Below are positions 1-7,364 of a stretch of DNA of 64,000 bases, piece after piece (position 1 is the stretch's first letter; each line of letters begins with the position of its first letter). The notes below the pieces were generated by a model, which worked only from the letters and a program-made list of their open reading frames with translations, did not search any database and was not told the DNA's origin. A program made the position numbers and the translations under genes. The stretch covers positions 1-64,000 of IMG/VR virus record IMGVR_UViG_3300036846_001111. One strand, written 5' to 3'. The DNA comes from a virus.

Positions 1-781
1 CGACCACGTTCGTGGCGACGCCCGCCAACTGCACGAGGCCGGTAAATTGCTGGCCGTCCCAGCCGTTGTAGCCGCTCCAGCCGACCCAGTTGCCGCTGCC
101 GACCGGCGCCGGCGCGCCCGGCGTGCCGCCCGCGTAGGAGTAGGTGGTGCCGGGCAGCGCCCCGTAGCCGCTGAGCCCGACCGACGCGCCGGTCGCCGCG
201 CCGATGTCGGGCGTCACCAGCGCCGGCGAGGTCTGCAGCACCACCGGGCCGTTGCCGACGGTGCCGTTGGAGAGGTCGGCGGCGGCCGGCTGCGCGGCGC
301 CCACCGTGCCGTCGACGTTGATGGCGTTCAGCCACTGATGCGGCACCGCCGGCTTGGAGTAGAGCCCGCCGAGGTTGGTCGGCCCCGGCGGGCCCGGCGC
401 GCCCACCAGCGGCGGCAGGCCGGTGAGGTCGCTGTAGTCCGGCTGCGCGGCGGTGGTCTGGCCGTTCGCGTCGATGCCGGTGAGGAAGCGGTGCGGCACC
501 GGCAGCAGCGCCTCGACGCCGCCCAGGCTGTTGGTGGTGGGCAGCGGCAGGTCGCCCCCGACCAGCGGCCGGAACGCCGCGGGCCCGGCGTTGCCGCTGA
601 CCGGGCCGGCGAACACCAGATTGGGGCCCTGGATGCCGTAGCTGAGCGCGGCGACGTCGCGGGCGGCCGCGCGCCGATCGCCGCCGCCCTGATTGATCCA
701 GACCTGCTCGTCGCCACCCAGCGGCAGGCTCGCCGGGGTGAGGTCGGGGATGGTCTTGAGGGGGATGGAGCCGTCGGCCAT
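1..781 (-). CDS. Tail fibre-like virion protein, partial
   Basis: Open frame from ATG at 781 that runs off the left edge after 260 codons without a stop. The protein is rich in Gly, Pro, Ala and Thr, has a collagen-like GAPGPPGP stretch near residue 135, and has repeated short beta-type segments. The opening residues (MADGSIPLKTIPDL) resemble fibre proteins that begin with an attachment segment. It is the most distal gene seen in the minus-strand structural run, where fibres often sit. The role as adhesin or fibre is inferred from composition and position only. Joining position 1 to 64000 does not extend the frame into the partial gene at the right edge. Confidence 0.6.
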   Translation of the reverse strand, partial: MADGSIPLKTIPDLTPASLPLGGDEQVWINQGGGDRRAAARDVAALSYGIQGPNLVFAGPVSGNAGPAAFRPLVGGDLPLPTTNSLGGVEALLPVPHRFLTGIDANGQTTAAQPDYSDLTGLPPLVGAPGPPGPTNLGGLYSKPAVPHQWLNAINVDGTVGAAQPAAADLSNGTVGNGPVVLQTSPALVTPDIGAATGASVGLSGYGALPGTTYSYAGGTPGAPAPVGSGNWVGWSGYNGWDGQQFTGLVQLAGVATNVV

Positions 782-791
782 CAGGCGTCCT

Positions 792-1646
792 CTAGCGGCC
801 GAGGTTCCCCGGCTGGATGAAGGTAGCCCGAACCGAGCCAGCACCCGAGTTCAACAGCACCCGCGCCCAGAGCGGCGTGTAGGGCCAGGACCCGGAGAGG
901 CTGGTGGTGGCGCCCACGAAGGTGGCGTCGGTGTCGTTCGTCCAGCCCATCCCCCCAGGCGGCACACCACCGGGCGCGTTCGGATCGTCGTAGCTCACCT
1001 GCACGGTGTAGTTCGCGACGCCATTGACGATCGCCTGCTTGGAGATCGCCCCGCCGCTGGCGTAGGGGTCGAACATCACCCACGGCGAGGTCGCGGTTGC
1101 GGCGGTGCCAGCCGTCGCGGCTGCGGTGGTCGGCGCGCTGCAACTGATCTGGGTGACGGTGGCGAAGTTCTGCTGGGTGGTGACCGCCGCGCCGGTGCTG
1201 ACCAGCGTCTCGCTGATCTGGTTGCCGGCGGCGTCGGTCCCCACCACCGTGAAGCTGTTGGCGCCCGCAGGCTCGGTGTTGGTGATGGTGATCTGCCGCG
1301 GCGCGTCGAGGGTGATCACTTGGTTGCCGTAAACAGCGCCGCCCGCACTCGTCTGCGTCGGGGAGACGCGCCACGTACCCGGTGTCGGGCCTGGGCCGAT
1401 CACCCTGGTGTTCGGTGCGACAGCATAGCCCGAGAGCGACATGCCTCCGCTGATCGCGCCAGAGGTCGTTGAACTGATGGTGAGCACGCCGCCGACGATG
1501 CCGCCGTTACCAACAAAGGCCCTGGCGTTTGAGCCGCCGGTTGGCGTCTGACCTAAATTGAAGCCGCCAACGGTTCCCAGCGGCACTGCGCCGCCGAGGT
1601 TCGACGCCGCTGCGAGCGGCCCGACGCTGACGGTGATCGGCCGCAT
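792..1646 (-). CDS. Putative virion protein, 284 aa
   Basis: ATG start at 1646. The protein is Gly, Thr, Ser and Ala rich with no charged core, as in beta-rich phage surface proteins (for example GGVLTISSTTSGAISGG around residue 52). The C-terminal part (SLSGSWPYTPLWARVLL) looks like a compact domain. It lies 10 bp before the tail fibre gene in the same transcription direction. The family was not recognised, and a structural role is inferred from neighbours and composition. Confidence 0.6.
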   Translation of the reverse strand: MRPITVSVGPLAAASNLGGAVPLGTVGGFNLGQTPTGGSNARAFVGNGGIVGGVLTISSTTSGAISGGMSLSGYAVAPNTRVIGPGPTPGTWRVSPTQTSAGGAVYGNQVITLDAPRQITITNTEPAGANSFTVVGTDAAGNQISETLVSTGAAVTTQQNFATVTQISCSAPTTAAATAGTAATATSPWVMFDPYASGGAISKQAIVNGVANYTVQVSYDDPNAPGGVPPGGMGWTNDTDATFVGATTSLSGSWPYTPLWARVLLNSGAGSVRATFIQPGNLGR

Positions 1647-1661
1647 GGGGCCCTCCCGCCC

Positions 1662-1856
1662 TCAGTCCTTCATCGTGTGGCGGCCCTTGGGCGACTCGCC
1701 AGACTTGGCCGATGAGAACGGACGCGAATCGGAGCCGACGCCGCCGCCGCCCTTGCGCGGCGCGCGCCCGCCAGTGGCGCGAGCGTGCTCGCCCTTGACC
1801 TTGTCGTCGTCGTCGTCTTCGGCGCGGCCGCCGCGCCGGCGCATCTTCGTCTTCAC
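1662..1856 (-). CDS. Small highly charged protein, 64 aa
   Basis: Short frame with a GTG start at 1856 (an ATG four codons later is possible). It has an Arg/Gly-rich N-terminus, a run of five Asp, then Lys/Arg/Gly-rich sequence (GGRAPRKGGGG), so it is probably disordered. It lies between two virion genes on the same strand. No family was recognised. It could be a small nucleic-acid-binding or capsid-associated protein, or a spurious frame. Confidence 0.4.
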   Translation of the reverse strand: MKTKMRRRGGRAEDDDDDKVKGEHARATGGRAPRKGGGGVGSDSRPFSSAKSGESPKGRHTMKD

Positions 1857-1885
1857 GGATCAGACCCTTCGTTCTGTTTCTGGCC

Positions 1886-2431
1886 TTACGAGGTCGGCGC
1901 GTTGATCCCCTGGATGTACTCCACGATGGCGATCATCACGCCGGCGCCGGTGTTCGATGAGGTGAACACCAACTGCTCGTCGATATTGCCGCAGTTGATC
2001 CAGTTGGCCAGTTGCGGCGCGGCCGCGGCGCTGATCAGTTCGGACTGCGGCGCGGTCAGAGCGCCGGCCGCCGTGAACGCCGTCGGGTTGACGGTGTTGC
2101 CGATGCCGAAGGTGCTCGCCGCCCCGCTGAACGCCACCAGCACGATCGAGGCGATCGAGAGGATCATCGACTGCGCCGGGATGATCAGGTCGGGCGAGAC
2201 GAACACGCCCGCCGGCTGCCCAGGCGAGGCCGCCTGGGTGATGCGCGCCGCCTGCACCATCTTGGCGTAGCCGACGTTGGCGAGGCCGCCGGCCATGTTG
2301 CCGGCCGCCGCGAGATTCGCCGAGCCGTCGGAACGCTGGATGTTGCCGGCCAGCAGCGGGCCGCTGACCCGCGTGCCCGGGAAGATCGGGTTGCCGTTGG
2401 TCTGGACGAGTTGGCCGCCGCGGATATTCAT
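1886..2431 (-). CDS. Putative virion protein, 181 aa
   Basis: ATG start at 2431, 9 bp downstream of the capsid gene stop. The composition is Ala/Gly/Asn rich with small hydrophobic segments (MILSIASIVLVAFSGAASTFG, about residues 97-117), typical of a capsid- or tail-associated beta protein rather than an enzyme. The position directly after the major capsid gene suggests a head-completion or decoration role. The family was not recognised. Confidence 0.55.
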   Translation of the reverse strand: MNIRGGQLVQTNGNPIFPGTRVSGPLLAGNIQRSDGSANLAAAGNMAGGLANVGYAKMVQAARITQAASPGQPAGVFVSPDLIIPAQSMILSIASIVLVAFSGAASTFGIGNTVNPTAFTAAGALTAPQSELISAAAAPQLANWINCGNIDEQLVFTSSNTGAGVMIAIVEYIQGINAPTS

Positions 2432-2440
2432 GTGGCCCCC

Positions 2441-3355
2441 TCAGGACGTCGGATAGCTTGCCCAACCAGAGCGCGGGTTGTAGTAAGCAAACGAATAGCG
2501 TTCGTAGGCCTTCACAAGTAGATTGTCAGTAATGAAATCGACTTGCATGTCGGTCTCGAAAGCAACGCGGGTCATATAGCTGAGCCCGTCGATGTTCGTC
2601 AGCAGGAACCACGCGAACGGCGAGGTGAGGAAGTCCATCACCATGTAGCCTTCGGGCAGGCCGCCCGAAGTCGAGTGGATGGCGTTGACGTCGTTGTCGG
2701 CGGTTCCCGGCCGCAGTTCGGTCTTGATCAGGCGGACCATGACCGGCTCAAGCTGCGGCGGCCCGATCAGCTTGCGCGCGCGGCTGAACATGCGCAGGCC
2801 GGCCTGATCGCGGAACTGGGTCCGCACGGAGATCATGCCGTTCAGCAAGGACGCCTCGTTGAGGTCGGCCGGGGTGGCGGCGATGTTCGAGTAGACCCCG
2901 CCGTCGATCGGGTGGTTCGGCGCGAACAGCGCCACGCCGTCGCCGCCGATGGTCTGGTCGTAGACCTGCCCGGTATTGAGGACGTTGGCGCCGTAGAGTT
3001 CCTTGGTTTGCTGGTAGCTCTCGACGAGGCCCAGGTTCGACGGCTGGAACTGGCTCTTGTAGAGGTTGTCGTCGATCGACTTGCGGGTCATCGCGTACCC
3101 GAGGCCGATCTCCCTGTGCTCCTGATTGAACACGAAGCGCTCGCCAGCCGCATTGTCGAACTGGGTCTGGCCGCCCTCGGTCTTCAGTTGCGCGAGGCCG
3201 AGGTAGCGCATCTCGGCGGTGCGCTCCAAGGCCATCTTCGACGTGTGCCGCGTGAAGACTTTGTCCCACTGCGACGGAATCTGTTCGTACTTGCCTTCGA
3301 TCCCGCGAAGACCGGGGAGGAGCAAGTCCTTGATGGCGGCTAGATTGACTGCCAT
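2441..3355 (-). CDS. Major capsid protein, HK97 fold (Mu gpT-like)
   Basis: 304 aa, ATG at 3355. It should form the icosahedral shell. Visible features are a helical N-terminus typical of capsid subunits (LPGLRGIEGKYEQIPSQWDK), a central NHP motif in ALFAPNHPIDGG near residue 165, and a C-terminal barrel-like end with YERYSFAYYNPRSGWASY, a signature close to the Mu gpT class of HK97-fold capsid proteins. It has no N-terminal delta/protease extension, which fits the separate scaffold gene at 6138-7145. It sits immediately after a Gly-rich putative decoration protein gene. Family assignment is from motif memory. Confidence 0.85.
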   Translation of the reverse strand: MAVNLAAIKDLLLPGLRGIEGKYEQIPSQWDKVFTRHTSKMALERTAEMRYLGLAQLKTEGGQTQFDNAAGERFVFNQEHREIGLGYAMTRKSIDDNLYKSQFQPSNLGLVESYQQTKELYGANVLNTGQVYDQTIGGDGVALFAPNHPIDGGVYSNIAATPADLNEASLLNGMISVRTQFRDQAGLRMFSRARKLIGPPQLEPVMVRLIKTELRPGTADNDVNAIHSTSGGLPEGYMVMDFLTSPFAWFLLTNIDGLSYMTRVAFETDMQVDFITDNLLVKAYERYSFAYYNPRSGWASYPTS

Positions 3356-3364
3356 GACCCGCCC

Positions 3365-3973
3365 CTATGCCTGCGCCGTCAGAGACTTGGTCTCGACGTT
3401 GTTGAAGCCGACGATCGCCCAGTTGTAGGCGCCGGACTGGGTGCCGGGCCCGCCGGGCGGGTCGGAGATCAGGGCGATGACCCGGAAGGGGAGGGTGGGG
3501 GTTACGGCGCGCGCCACCCCCATGTCGATGTACGCGCCCGAAAGGCCGTTGGCGGGGTTGCCGACCCCATAGGCGAACTGGGCGTTCATGCCGACATCCG
3601 CGGCCACGAAGCCGACGGTGGCGCTGTTGCCGGCCTGCACCCGGAAGCGGGCGCCGGGCGCGTTGATCACCCAGCAGACCGAGGTGGTGCCGGCGGCGAC
3701 GTCGGCGGCCGGCCAGTAGTTCGACCAGACCTTCCGGCTGAGCGCCACCGAGAGGTAGCTGCAGCCCATGAAGATGCCGGCCATGACGCCGGCGCCTGGG
3801 CCCGGGCCGGTGGTGTTGCCCGCCACGGTGCCATCCGCCAAGCGGAACACCGGGTCCCCCTTGAAGATGGGCGCGGTGGCCGCGGCGATCTGTTCTTGGA
3901 TTTGCTCGTAGGTCGGCGGCGAGCCGAGACCCGACGCCTCTTGGAAGCCGAACGGCGCGTTCGTGTTAGGCAC
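3365..3973 (-). CDS. Putative head decoration protein, 202 aa
   Basis: The GTG at 3973 is preferred, because GTGAGGGA lies just upstream as a ribosome site and the protein then opens PNTNAPFGFQEASG. A GTG at 3985 is also in frame. After a Gln-rich helix, the protein is a beta-rich Gly/Ala/Val domain. It lies directly upstream of the major capsid gene in the same direction, where decoration or stabilisation proteins of similar size are common. The function is inferred from position and composition. Confidence 0.6.
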   Translation of the reverse strand: MPNTNAPFGFQEASGLGSPPTYEQIQEQIAAATAPIFKGDPVFRLADGTVAGNTTGPGPGAGVMAGIFMGCSYLSVALSRKVWSNYWPAADVAAGTTSVCWVINAPGARFRVQAGNSATVGFVAADVGMNAQFAYGVGNPANGLSGAYIDMGVARAVTPTLPFRVIALISDPPGGPGTQSGAYNWAIVGFNNVETKSLTAQA

Positions 3974-4073
3974 GACGTCCCTCACCTGAGGTGGGAAGTC
4001 CTGCCGAGCACCGGGCCGGATCAGACTTGAAGTTGGCTACCTGGGCCCTCCCCGGGGGGCCCGATTGGGGCGG

Positions 4074-4103
4074 AAGCTACGGCCGGTCTTGCCGAAGTGT
4101 CAA
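4074..4103 (-). promoter_or_regulatory. Candidate promoter for capsid genes
   Basis: Minus-strand TTGACA (4103-4098), an 18 bp spacer and TAGCTT (4079-4074) lie about 100 bp upstream of the decoration/capsid genes. The -35 is perfect and the -10 is only fair. It would let the capsid genes be transcribed despite the oppositely oriented islet upstream. Confidence 0.4.
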
Positions 4104-4204
4104 TCGGCCCCGGGGCATGTTCATTTTCGCGCCCTCAGATGAGGCGGCAAAAAGTGACGCGCCAAGTAGCTTTTGGTGCGACAAAAGGTACAAAAATCCC
4201 CCAC

Positions 4205-4232
4205 TTGACTTATCCGTCAAAAGTGGTAATAT
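4205..4232 (+). promoter_or_regulatory. Promoter of the plus-strand islet
   Basis: TTGACT (4205-4210), a 16 bp spacer and TAATAT (4227-4232) make a strong sigma-70-type promoter in a locally AT-rich stretch. It faces right, toward the two small genes at 4346 and 4534. The -35 is part of a short inverted repeat, TTGAC-N6-GTCAA (4205-4220), that could be an operator. Confidence 0.65.
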
Positions 4233-4236
4233 AGTT

Positions 4237-4262
4237 GAGCCCGGGATTGCAGTCCCGGGCTC
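4237..4262 (+). promoter_or_regulatory. Perfect 10 bp hairpin at the islet mRNA 5' end
   Basis: GAGCCCGGGA (4237-4246) and TCCCGGGCTC (4253-4262) are perfect inverted repeats around a 6 nt loop. The predicted transcription start from the promoter at 4205-4232 is about 4239, so the hairpin would form the very 5' end of the mRNA. A TTCTTTCTC tract follows, so it might also act as an attenuator. Both roles are inference. Confidence 0.55.
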
Positions 4263-4345
4263 GTTCTTTCTCATCGTTATCAAGGAAACCAGATGGCCTA
4301 CACACGTAGACCTTTGACGACTACTATGCAAGGGGGGCGCTGACC

Positions 4346-4537
4346 ATGCCTTTGCTCAGAGTCTCCCCTGCCGAGGCCAAGCGGCTGCAGGCTGCGCGCA
4401 AGCGCAACGAGGTCCGCAACCGCGTCCTCATCGAGATCGTCGACCGACTGAAGCCCCGGCTCAAGGTCGACGATCCGCTGGAGGTGGCGATCACCACCGC
4501 CATCATCAGCGACATCCGCAAGATGGTGCGCGCATGA
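4346..4537 (+). CDS. Small basic helical protein of the islet, 63 aa
   Basis: ATG at 4346. The first half is Arg/Lys-rich and helical (EAKRLQAARKRNEVRNRV), and the whole is predicted helical, so a small nucleic-acid-binding or adaptor protein is possible. It overlaps the next gene by 4 bp (ATGA) and shares the promoter at 4205. The family was not recognised. Confidence 0.65.
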   Translation: MPLLRVSPAEAKRLQAARKRNEVRNRVLIEIVDRLKPRLKVDDPLEVAITTAIISDIRKMVRA

Positions 4538-4737
4538 GCCAGTTCTTCGCGCGCCAGGACGCCAGCGGCCTGAACCTGTTCACCGACACGCTGGAGGCGG
4601 CCGAAGAGTGGGCCGCCTCCAAGTGCCTGAAGAACGAGCAGGTCGACATCTTCGAACTGCGTCACCAGGGCGAGTGCCCCGAGGGACGCTGGGTCTGGGT
4701 CTGCACCCAGATGACCTGTCACTTCGGCGGCGACTAG
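4534..4737 (+). CDS. Small islet protein, 67 aa
   Basis: ATG overlaps the upstream stop (ATGA). It is a mixed alpha/beta small protein with three cysteines (C31, C48, C57) and the C-terminal motif TCHFGGD. Its TAG stop shares the palindrome CTAG (4734-4737) with the stop of the convergent gene at 4734-5006. A strong terminator follows at once. The family was not recognised. It is an islet (moron-like) gene transcribed apart from the structural genes. Confidence 0.65.
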   Translation: MSQFFARQDASGLNLFTDTLEAAEEWAASKCLKNEQVDIFELRHQGECPEGRWVWVCTQMTCHFGGD

Positions 4738-5006
4738 CCGCCCTGCCCCCCGGCTTCGGCCGGGGGGCTTTTTTCTTGCCCGAGCACCACCTGGGCGTAG
4801 TAGCGCACGACCTCGACCGCCAGTTCGATCTCGCGCGCCGAGTACTCGTCCGGGCAGAGCACATCCATCAGCCGCTCTTTGCTGGCCAGCGCGATGATCG
4901 CATCGGCCTCGCTGACCTTGATCCACGACACCGCCCGGCGCATCCCGGCGAGCAACGCCTCCTGGCTCTCGAACGTCGCCAGCACGCGGATGCGCTCGTC
5001 GCTCAT
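4734..5006 (-). CDS. Hypothetical protein, 90 aa
   Basis: The start ATG at 5006 overlaps the preceding stop (ATGA), so it is translationally coupled to the 123 aa gene. The protein is helical with an acidic middle (VSEADAIIALASKERLMDVL) and a short disordered tail encoded by the islet terminator hairpin. The family was not recognised. It lies with other small virion-region genes downstream of the scaffold. Confidence 0.65.
   Translation of the reverse strand: MSDERIRVLATFESQEALLAGMRRAVSWIKVSEADAIIALASKERLMDVLCPDEYSAREIELAVEVVRYYAQVVLGQEKSPPAEAGGQGG
4745..4774 (+). terminator. Intrinsic terminator of the islet
   Basis: GCCCCCCGGC (4745-4754), TTCG tetraloop, GCCGGGGGGC (4759-4768), then six T (4769-4774). 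This is a textbook rightward terminator. It lies inside the 3' coding end of the convergent minus-strand gene, whose last residues read KSPPAEAGGQGG. Confidence 0.93.
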
Positions 5007-5374
5007 GCCTTCCTCACCCGATCCTGCAAGGTCTGCGTCTGCAGATCGAGCGCCGCCTGCTGCTGCGGAGTCGGGTAGTTGAGGCCCGCGGGGTTCATCG
5101 TCGCCTTCTTCTCGCCGATCGCCCGGTTGGCGGCCTCGTTCAGCGCCATGCCGAGGTCGAAGTGGCGCGCCAGCCGGTCGGAGAGGATGCGCTGCTCGCG
5201 GTCCTGATAGTCGAAGTGCGCCAGGATCGACTCGCGGATCGCGGTGATCTCCCGCCACGCCAGCCGGCGCACCTCGCCCTTCGGCAGCGGCGGCTCAAGG
5301 TCGGGGCGGGTGAGGTCGCGCTCCAGCGCCCAGGCGTAGACCCGCGCCGAGACGTTCAGCAGCCAGCGGTTCAT
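5003..5374 (-). CDS. Hypothetical protein, 123 aa
   Basis: ATG at 5374 with GAGGAGAG as a ribosome site. The protein is helical and charged, with an aromatic N-terminus (MNRWLLNVSARVYAWALERDL) and a coiled-coil-like middle (DREQRILSDRLARHFD). It is coupled to the next gene by a 4 bp overlap. The family was not recognised. It is in the head gene cluster and may be a head-tail adaptor or assembly factor, which is inference. Confidence 0.6.
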   Translation of the reverse strand: MNRWLLNVSARVYAWALERDLTRPDLEPPLPKGEVRRLAWREITAIRESILAHFDYQDREQRILSDRLARHFDLGMALNEAANRAIGEKKATMNPAGLNYPTPQQQAALDLQTQTLQDRVRKA

Positions 5375-5418
5375 CGGGCTCTCCTCTTTCCCGAATCGGG
5401 ACCCGAATTATGCGAATC

Positions 5419-6138
5419 CTATACGTCGGGCACCGGAATCTCGACCGGGCTGTAGGTGGTCCGCACCCGGGCGGTGGGTTGGCCGCTCTGGTCGACGCGG
5501 GCGAAAGTGCCCTCGGGGCCCTCGTTCAGTTGCCGCTCCTTCAGCTTCACCGCGTCGCGGGCGCGCCGGTACATGATCTGCTTGACCCGGTCGGTAATCG
5601 CCTTCGGCCGCTCCATCAGGATGAGGCCCTCGCGCTCGATCGGGCCCCGGTGGCCCTTCGGCATCATCGCCGGATGGCGATCGGCGGGCACCGTTTCCCA
5701 GCCGGTCCTGGCGAGGCGGCTGTCGTAGGAGGGGTCGGATTTTCCATAGACCGTCGAGCGCTTCCACTCGTAGCTCCAGCCATCCGGCACGGCGATCCCG
5801 TCGAGGCTGAGTTCGTCCGGCCCCTCGTCGAGCGCCCCCTCAAGGTGGCCCATGATCTCGGCGGCGCGCCGCTCGGCGCGGTCGCGCGAGGTCTCGTCGC
5901 GCGAGGAGTCGGCGCGCATCTCGGGCCGCGGATCGCCGCGCGGGTCCTCGCGCTGCATGCGATCGGGGTGACTGATGGCGTTGAGCGCGACGCCGTCCTG
6001 TGGCTCAGCTTTTGTTTCACGTGAAACATTCGGCTTGGCCGCGGCCGGCTTCGGGCCGCCGTTGACCCCCTTCAGGAGGGCGTCGACGTCGGGCTGACCA
6101 CGCTGGCGGGGGCGGCGGGTGGGGGTCTTGGCGACCAT
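5419..6138 (-). CDS. Virion-region protein of unknown function carrying a parS site
   Basis: 239 aa, ATG at 6138 overlapping the scaffold stop (TGATG). The N-terminal 95 residues are charged and probably disordered. The C-terminal part is conserved-looking (GWSYEWKRSTVYGK near residue 122, then REGLILMERP near residue 169) and resembles podovirus proteins of unknown function coded beside the scaffold. The codons for VSRET (about residues 39-43) form a perfect parS sequence, described separately. The residues around it are otherwise disordered, so the site need not be kept for protein function. Confidence 0.6.
   Translation of the reverse strand: MVAKTPTRRPRQRGQPDVDALLKGVNGGPKPAAAKPNVSRETKAEPQDGVALNAISHPDRMQREDPRGDPRPEMRADSSRDETSRDRAERRAAEIMGHLEGALDEGPDELSLDGIAVPDGWSYEWKRSTVYGKSDPSYDSRLARTGWETVPADRHPAMMPKGHRGPIEREGLILMERPKAITDRVKQIMYRRARDAVKLKERQLNEGPEGTFARVDQSGQPTARVRTTYSPVEIPVPDV
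6013..6028. promoter_or_regulatory. parS: Perfect chromosomal parS centromere site
   Basis: TGTTTCACGTGAAACA, a 16 bp perfect palindrome, is identical to the canonical bacterial parS bound by chromosomal ParB. It lies in frame in the disordered N-terminus of the 239 aa protein (5419-6138). A given 16-mer is expected about 0.00002 times in 64 kb. No other copy and no parA or parB gene was seen in the window, so any binding would rely on host ParB or on genes outside the window. Confidence 0.9.
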
Positions 6139-7145
6139 CAGTTCAACCTCCCCTCGCGCTTCAGGATCAGCATGTTGCGGGCATAGGCCTGCTCGCTCTT
6201 GCGCCCGGTCGGGTCCTCTTGAAGCTCATCGGGGAAGAGGTCGCGGGCGGCCTCGCGCTGCTCCCTGTTGAGGGTGACGCGGGTTGGGCTCGACCCGCCG
6301 TTGGCGCGGCTGACCGGCGCGGCCGGCGGGGCCTTGGGTCGGGAATCGGCCACTGGCGTCCTTTCTTCGACAAAGCCCGGCCTGGGCGCAGCAGCGGGCT
6401 GCCCGCCCAGGCCGAGAGTACGCTCCACGTGAGCGATGTACTCGGGAGAGTCGAGCGCCAGCCCCTCGCCGGCTGCGGCATAGTGGGCGCTCATCAGCTT
6501 GGCGTTCAGGCGCGTGTCGGTGACGTACTGCGGGTGGCCGCGCACCCAGGCGGCGGCATTCGGCGAAAGCTGCGAGGCCACTGCCTCCACCTGCTGGTCG
6601 GCCGACGGCGGCGGCGGCGCGGCGCGCGGCTGCTCGCGCGGCTGCGCCTTCAACTGCTCCAGGCCGCTTTCGATCTGGCCCTCGCGCTGGGTCTGGCGGC
6701 TGATCTCCACCTGCAGGTCGGCGACCGCGCTGAAGTCCTGCACCGCGTAGGCCTCGGCCAACTGGCTCTTCAGGATGCCGATGCCCTGCCTGAGACCACC
6801 CAGCGCGGTCTCCAGAATCTGCACGTTGGCGGCGTCGGCGGCGCCGGTGGCCTGGGTCCTGGCCTGCTCGGCGGCGCTGGCGCGCTGGTTGGCCTCCTGG
6901 GTCGCCCGCTCGGACGCCTGCAGGCGCGCGCGCAACGCCTCGATCCCCTCATCGGCCGGGATTTCGCGCGTTGGTTCCGGCGCAGGCGCGCGGGACGTCG
7001 GCTCGGCCGGCGCACCATCCTCGGCGTGGTCGATCTGGATGTCGTCGTCGGGCGGCGGCGGCCGGTGCTCGCGGGTCCGATCGGGGAGCGGCTCGCGCTC
7101 CAGTTCCTCAAGCGCCAGTTCGACGGAATCGTCGGGGCCAGCCAT
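6138..7145 (-). CDS. Putative capsid scaffolding protein, 335 aa
   Basis: It has the build of a phage scaffold: an acidic Pro-rich N-terminus (to about residue 65), a long Ala/Gln/Glu coiled coil (about 68-175, with ALRARLQASERATQEANQ), a Pro-rich linker, and a charged C-terminus with NREQREAARDLFPD (about residue 298) that could contact the capsid. It lies between portal and capsid genes in the usual order. It is terminally coupled to the 239 aa gene. The assignment rests on architecture and gene order, not on a specific signature. Confidence 0.65.
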   Translation of the reverse strand: MAGPDDSVELALEELEREPLPDRTREHRPPPPDDDIQIDHAEDGAPAEPTSRAPAPEPTREIPADEGIEALRARLQASERATQEANQRASAAEQARTQATGAADAANVQILETALGGLRQGIGILKSQLAEAYAVQDFSAVADLQVEISRQTQREGQIESGLEQLKAQPREQPRAAPPPPSADQQVEAVASQLSPNAAAWVRGHPQYVTDTRLNAKLMSAHYAAAGEGLALDSPEYIAHVERTLGLGGQPAAAPRPGFVEERTPVADSRPKAPPAAPVSRANGGSSPTRVTLNREQREAARDLFPDELQEDPTGRKSEQAYARNMLILKREGRLN

Positions 7146-7148
7146 CGC

Positions 7149-7364
7149 TCACTCTCCGAAACGGATTTCCCCGCCCGGCCCGATGCTGATCGGCCGGAAC
7201 AGGGCCGTGTCCTGGCGCGCGTTCATCACCGCGGTGATGGTGGCCGCCAGGATCATCACCTTCATGTCGTCGCTGAGCATGATCTTCAGCCCGGCGCGAT
7301 CGCGGGCGTCCATCAGCGTGATCAGCACGCTCTCGGTGAAGCGCGCGAGGTCGGTTTCGTCCAT
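7149..7364 (-). CDS. Small protein, 71 aa
   Basis: ATG at 7364 overlaps the GroES-like stop (TGATG). A start two codons upstream (7370) is also possible. The sequence is helical and slightly acidic (MDETDLARFTESVLITLMDARDRAG). The family was not recognised. It sits between the scaffold and the co-chaperonin. Confidence 0.6.
   Translation of the reverse strand: MDETDLARFTESVLITLMDARDRAGLKIMLSDDMKVMILAATITAVMNARQDTALFRPISIGPGGEIRFGE

Larger units (their letters stand above)
3974..4345. other. Intergenic control region of islet and capsid genes
   Basis: Noncoding stretch of about 370 bp between leftward capsid genes and the rightward islet. It holds the rightward promoter, the 5' hairpin and a candidate leftward promoter, described separately. 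It is more AT-rich than its surroundings. The open frames crossing it have atypical composition and were not called. Confidence 0.6.

Noticed and set aside
4077-4331. 84 aa minus-strand frame in the islet promoter region
   Set aside because: It runs through the promoter and hairpin and ends in noncoding-like sequence; no ribosome site.
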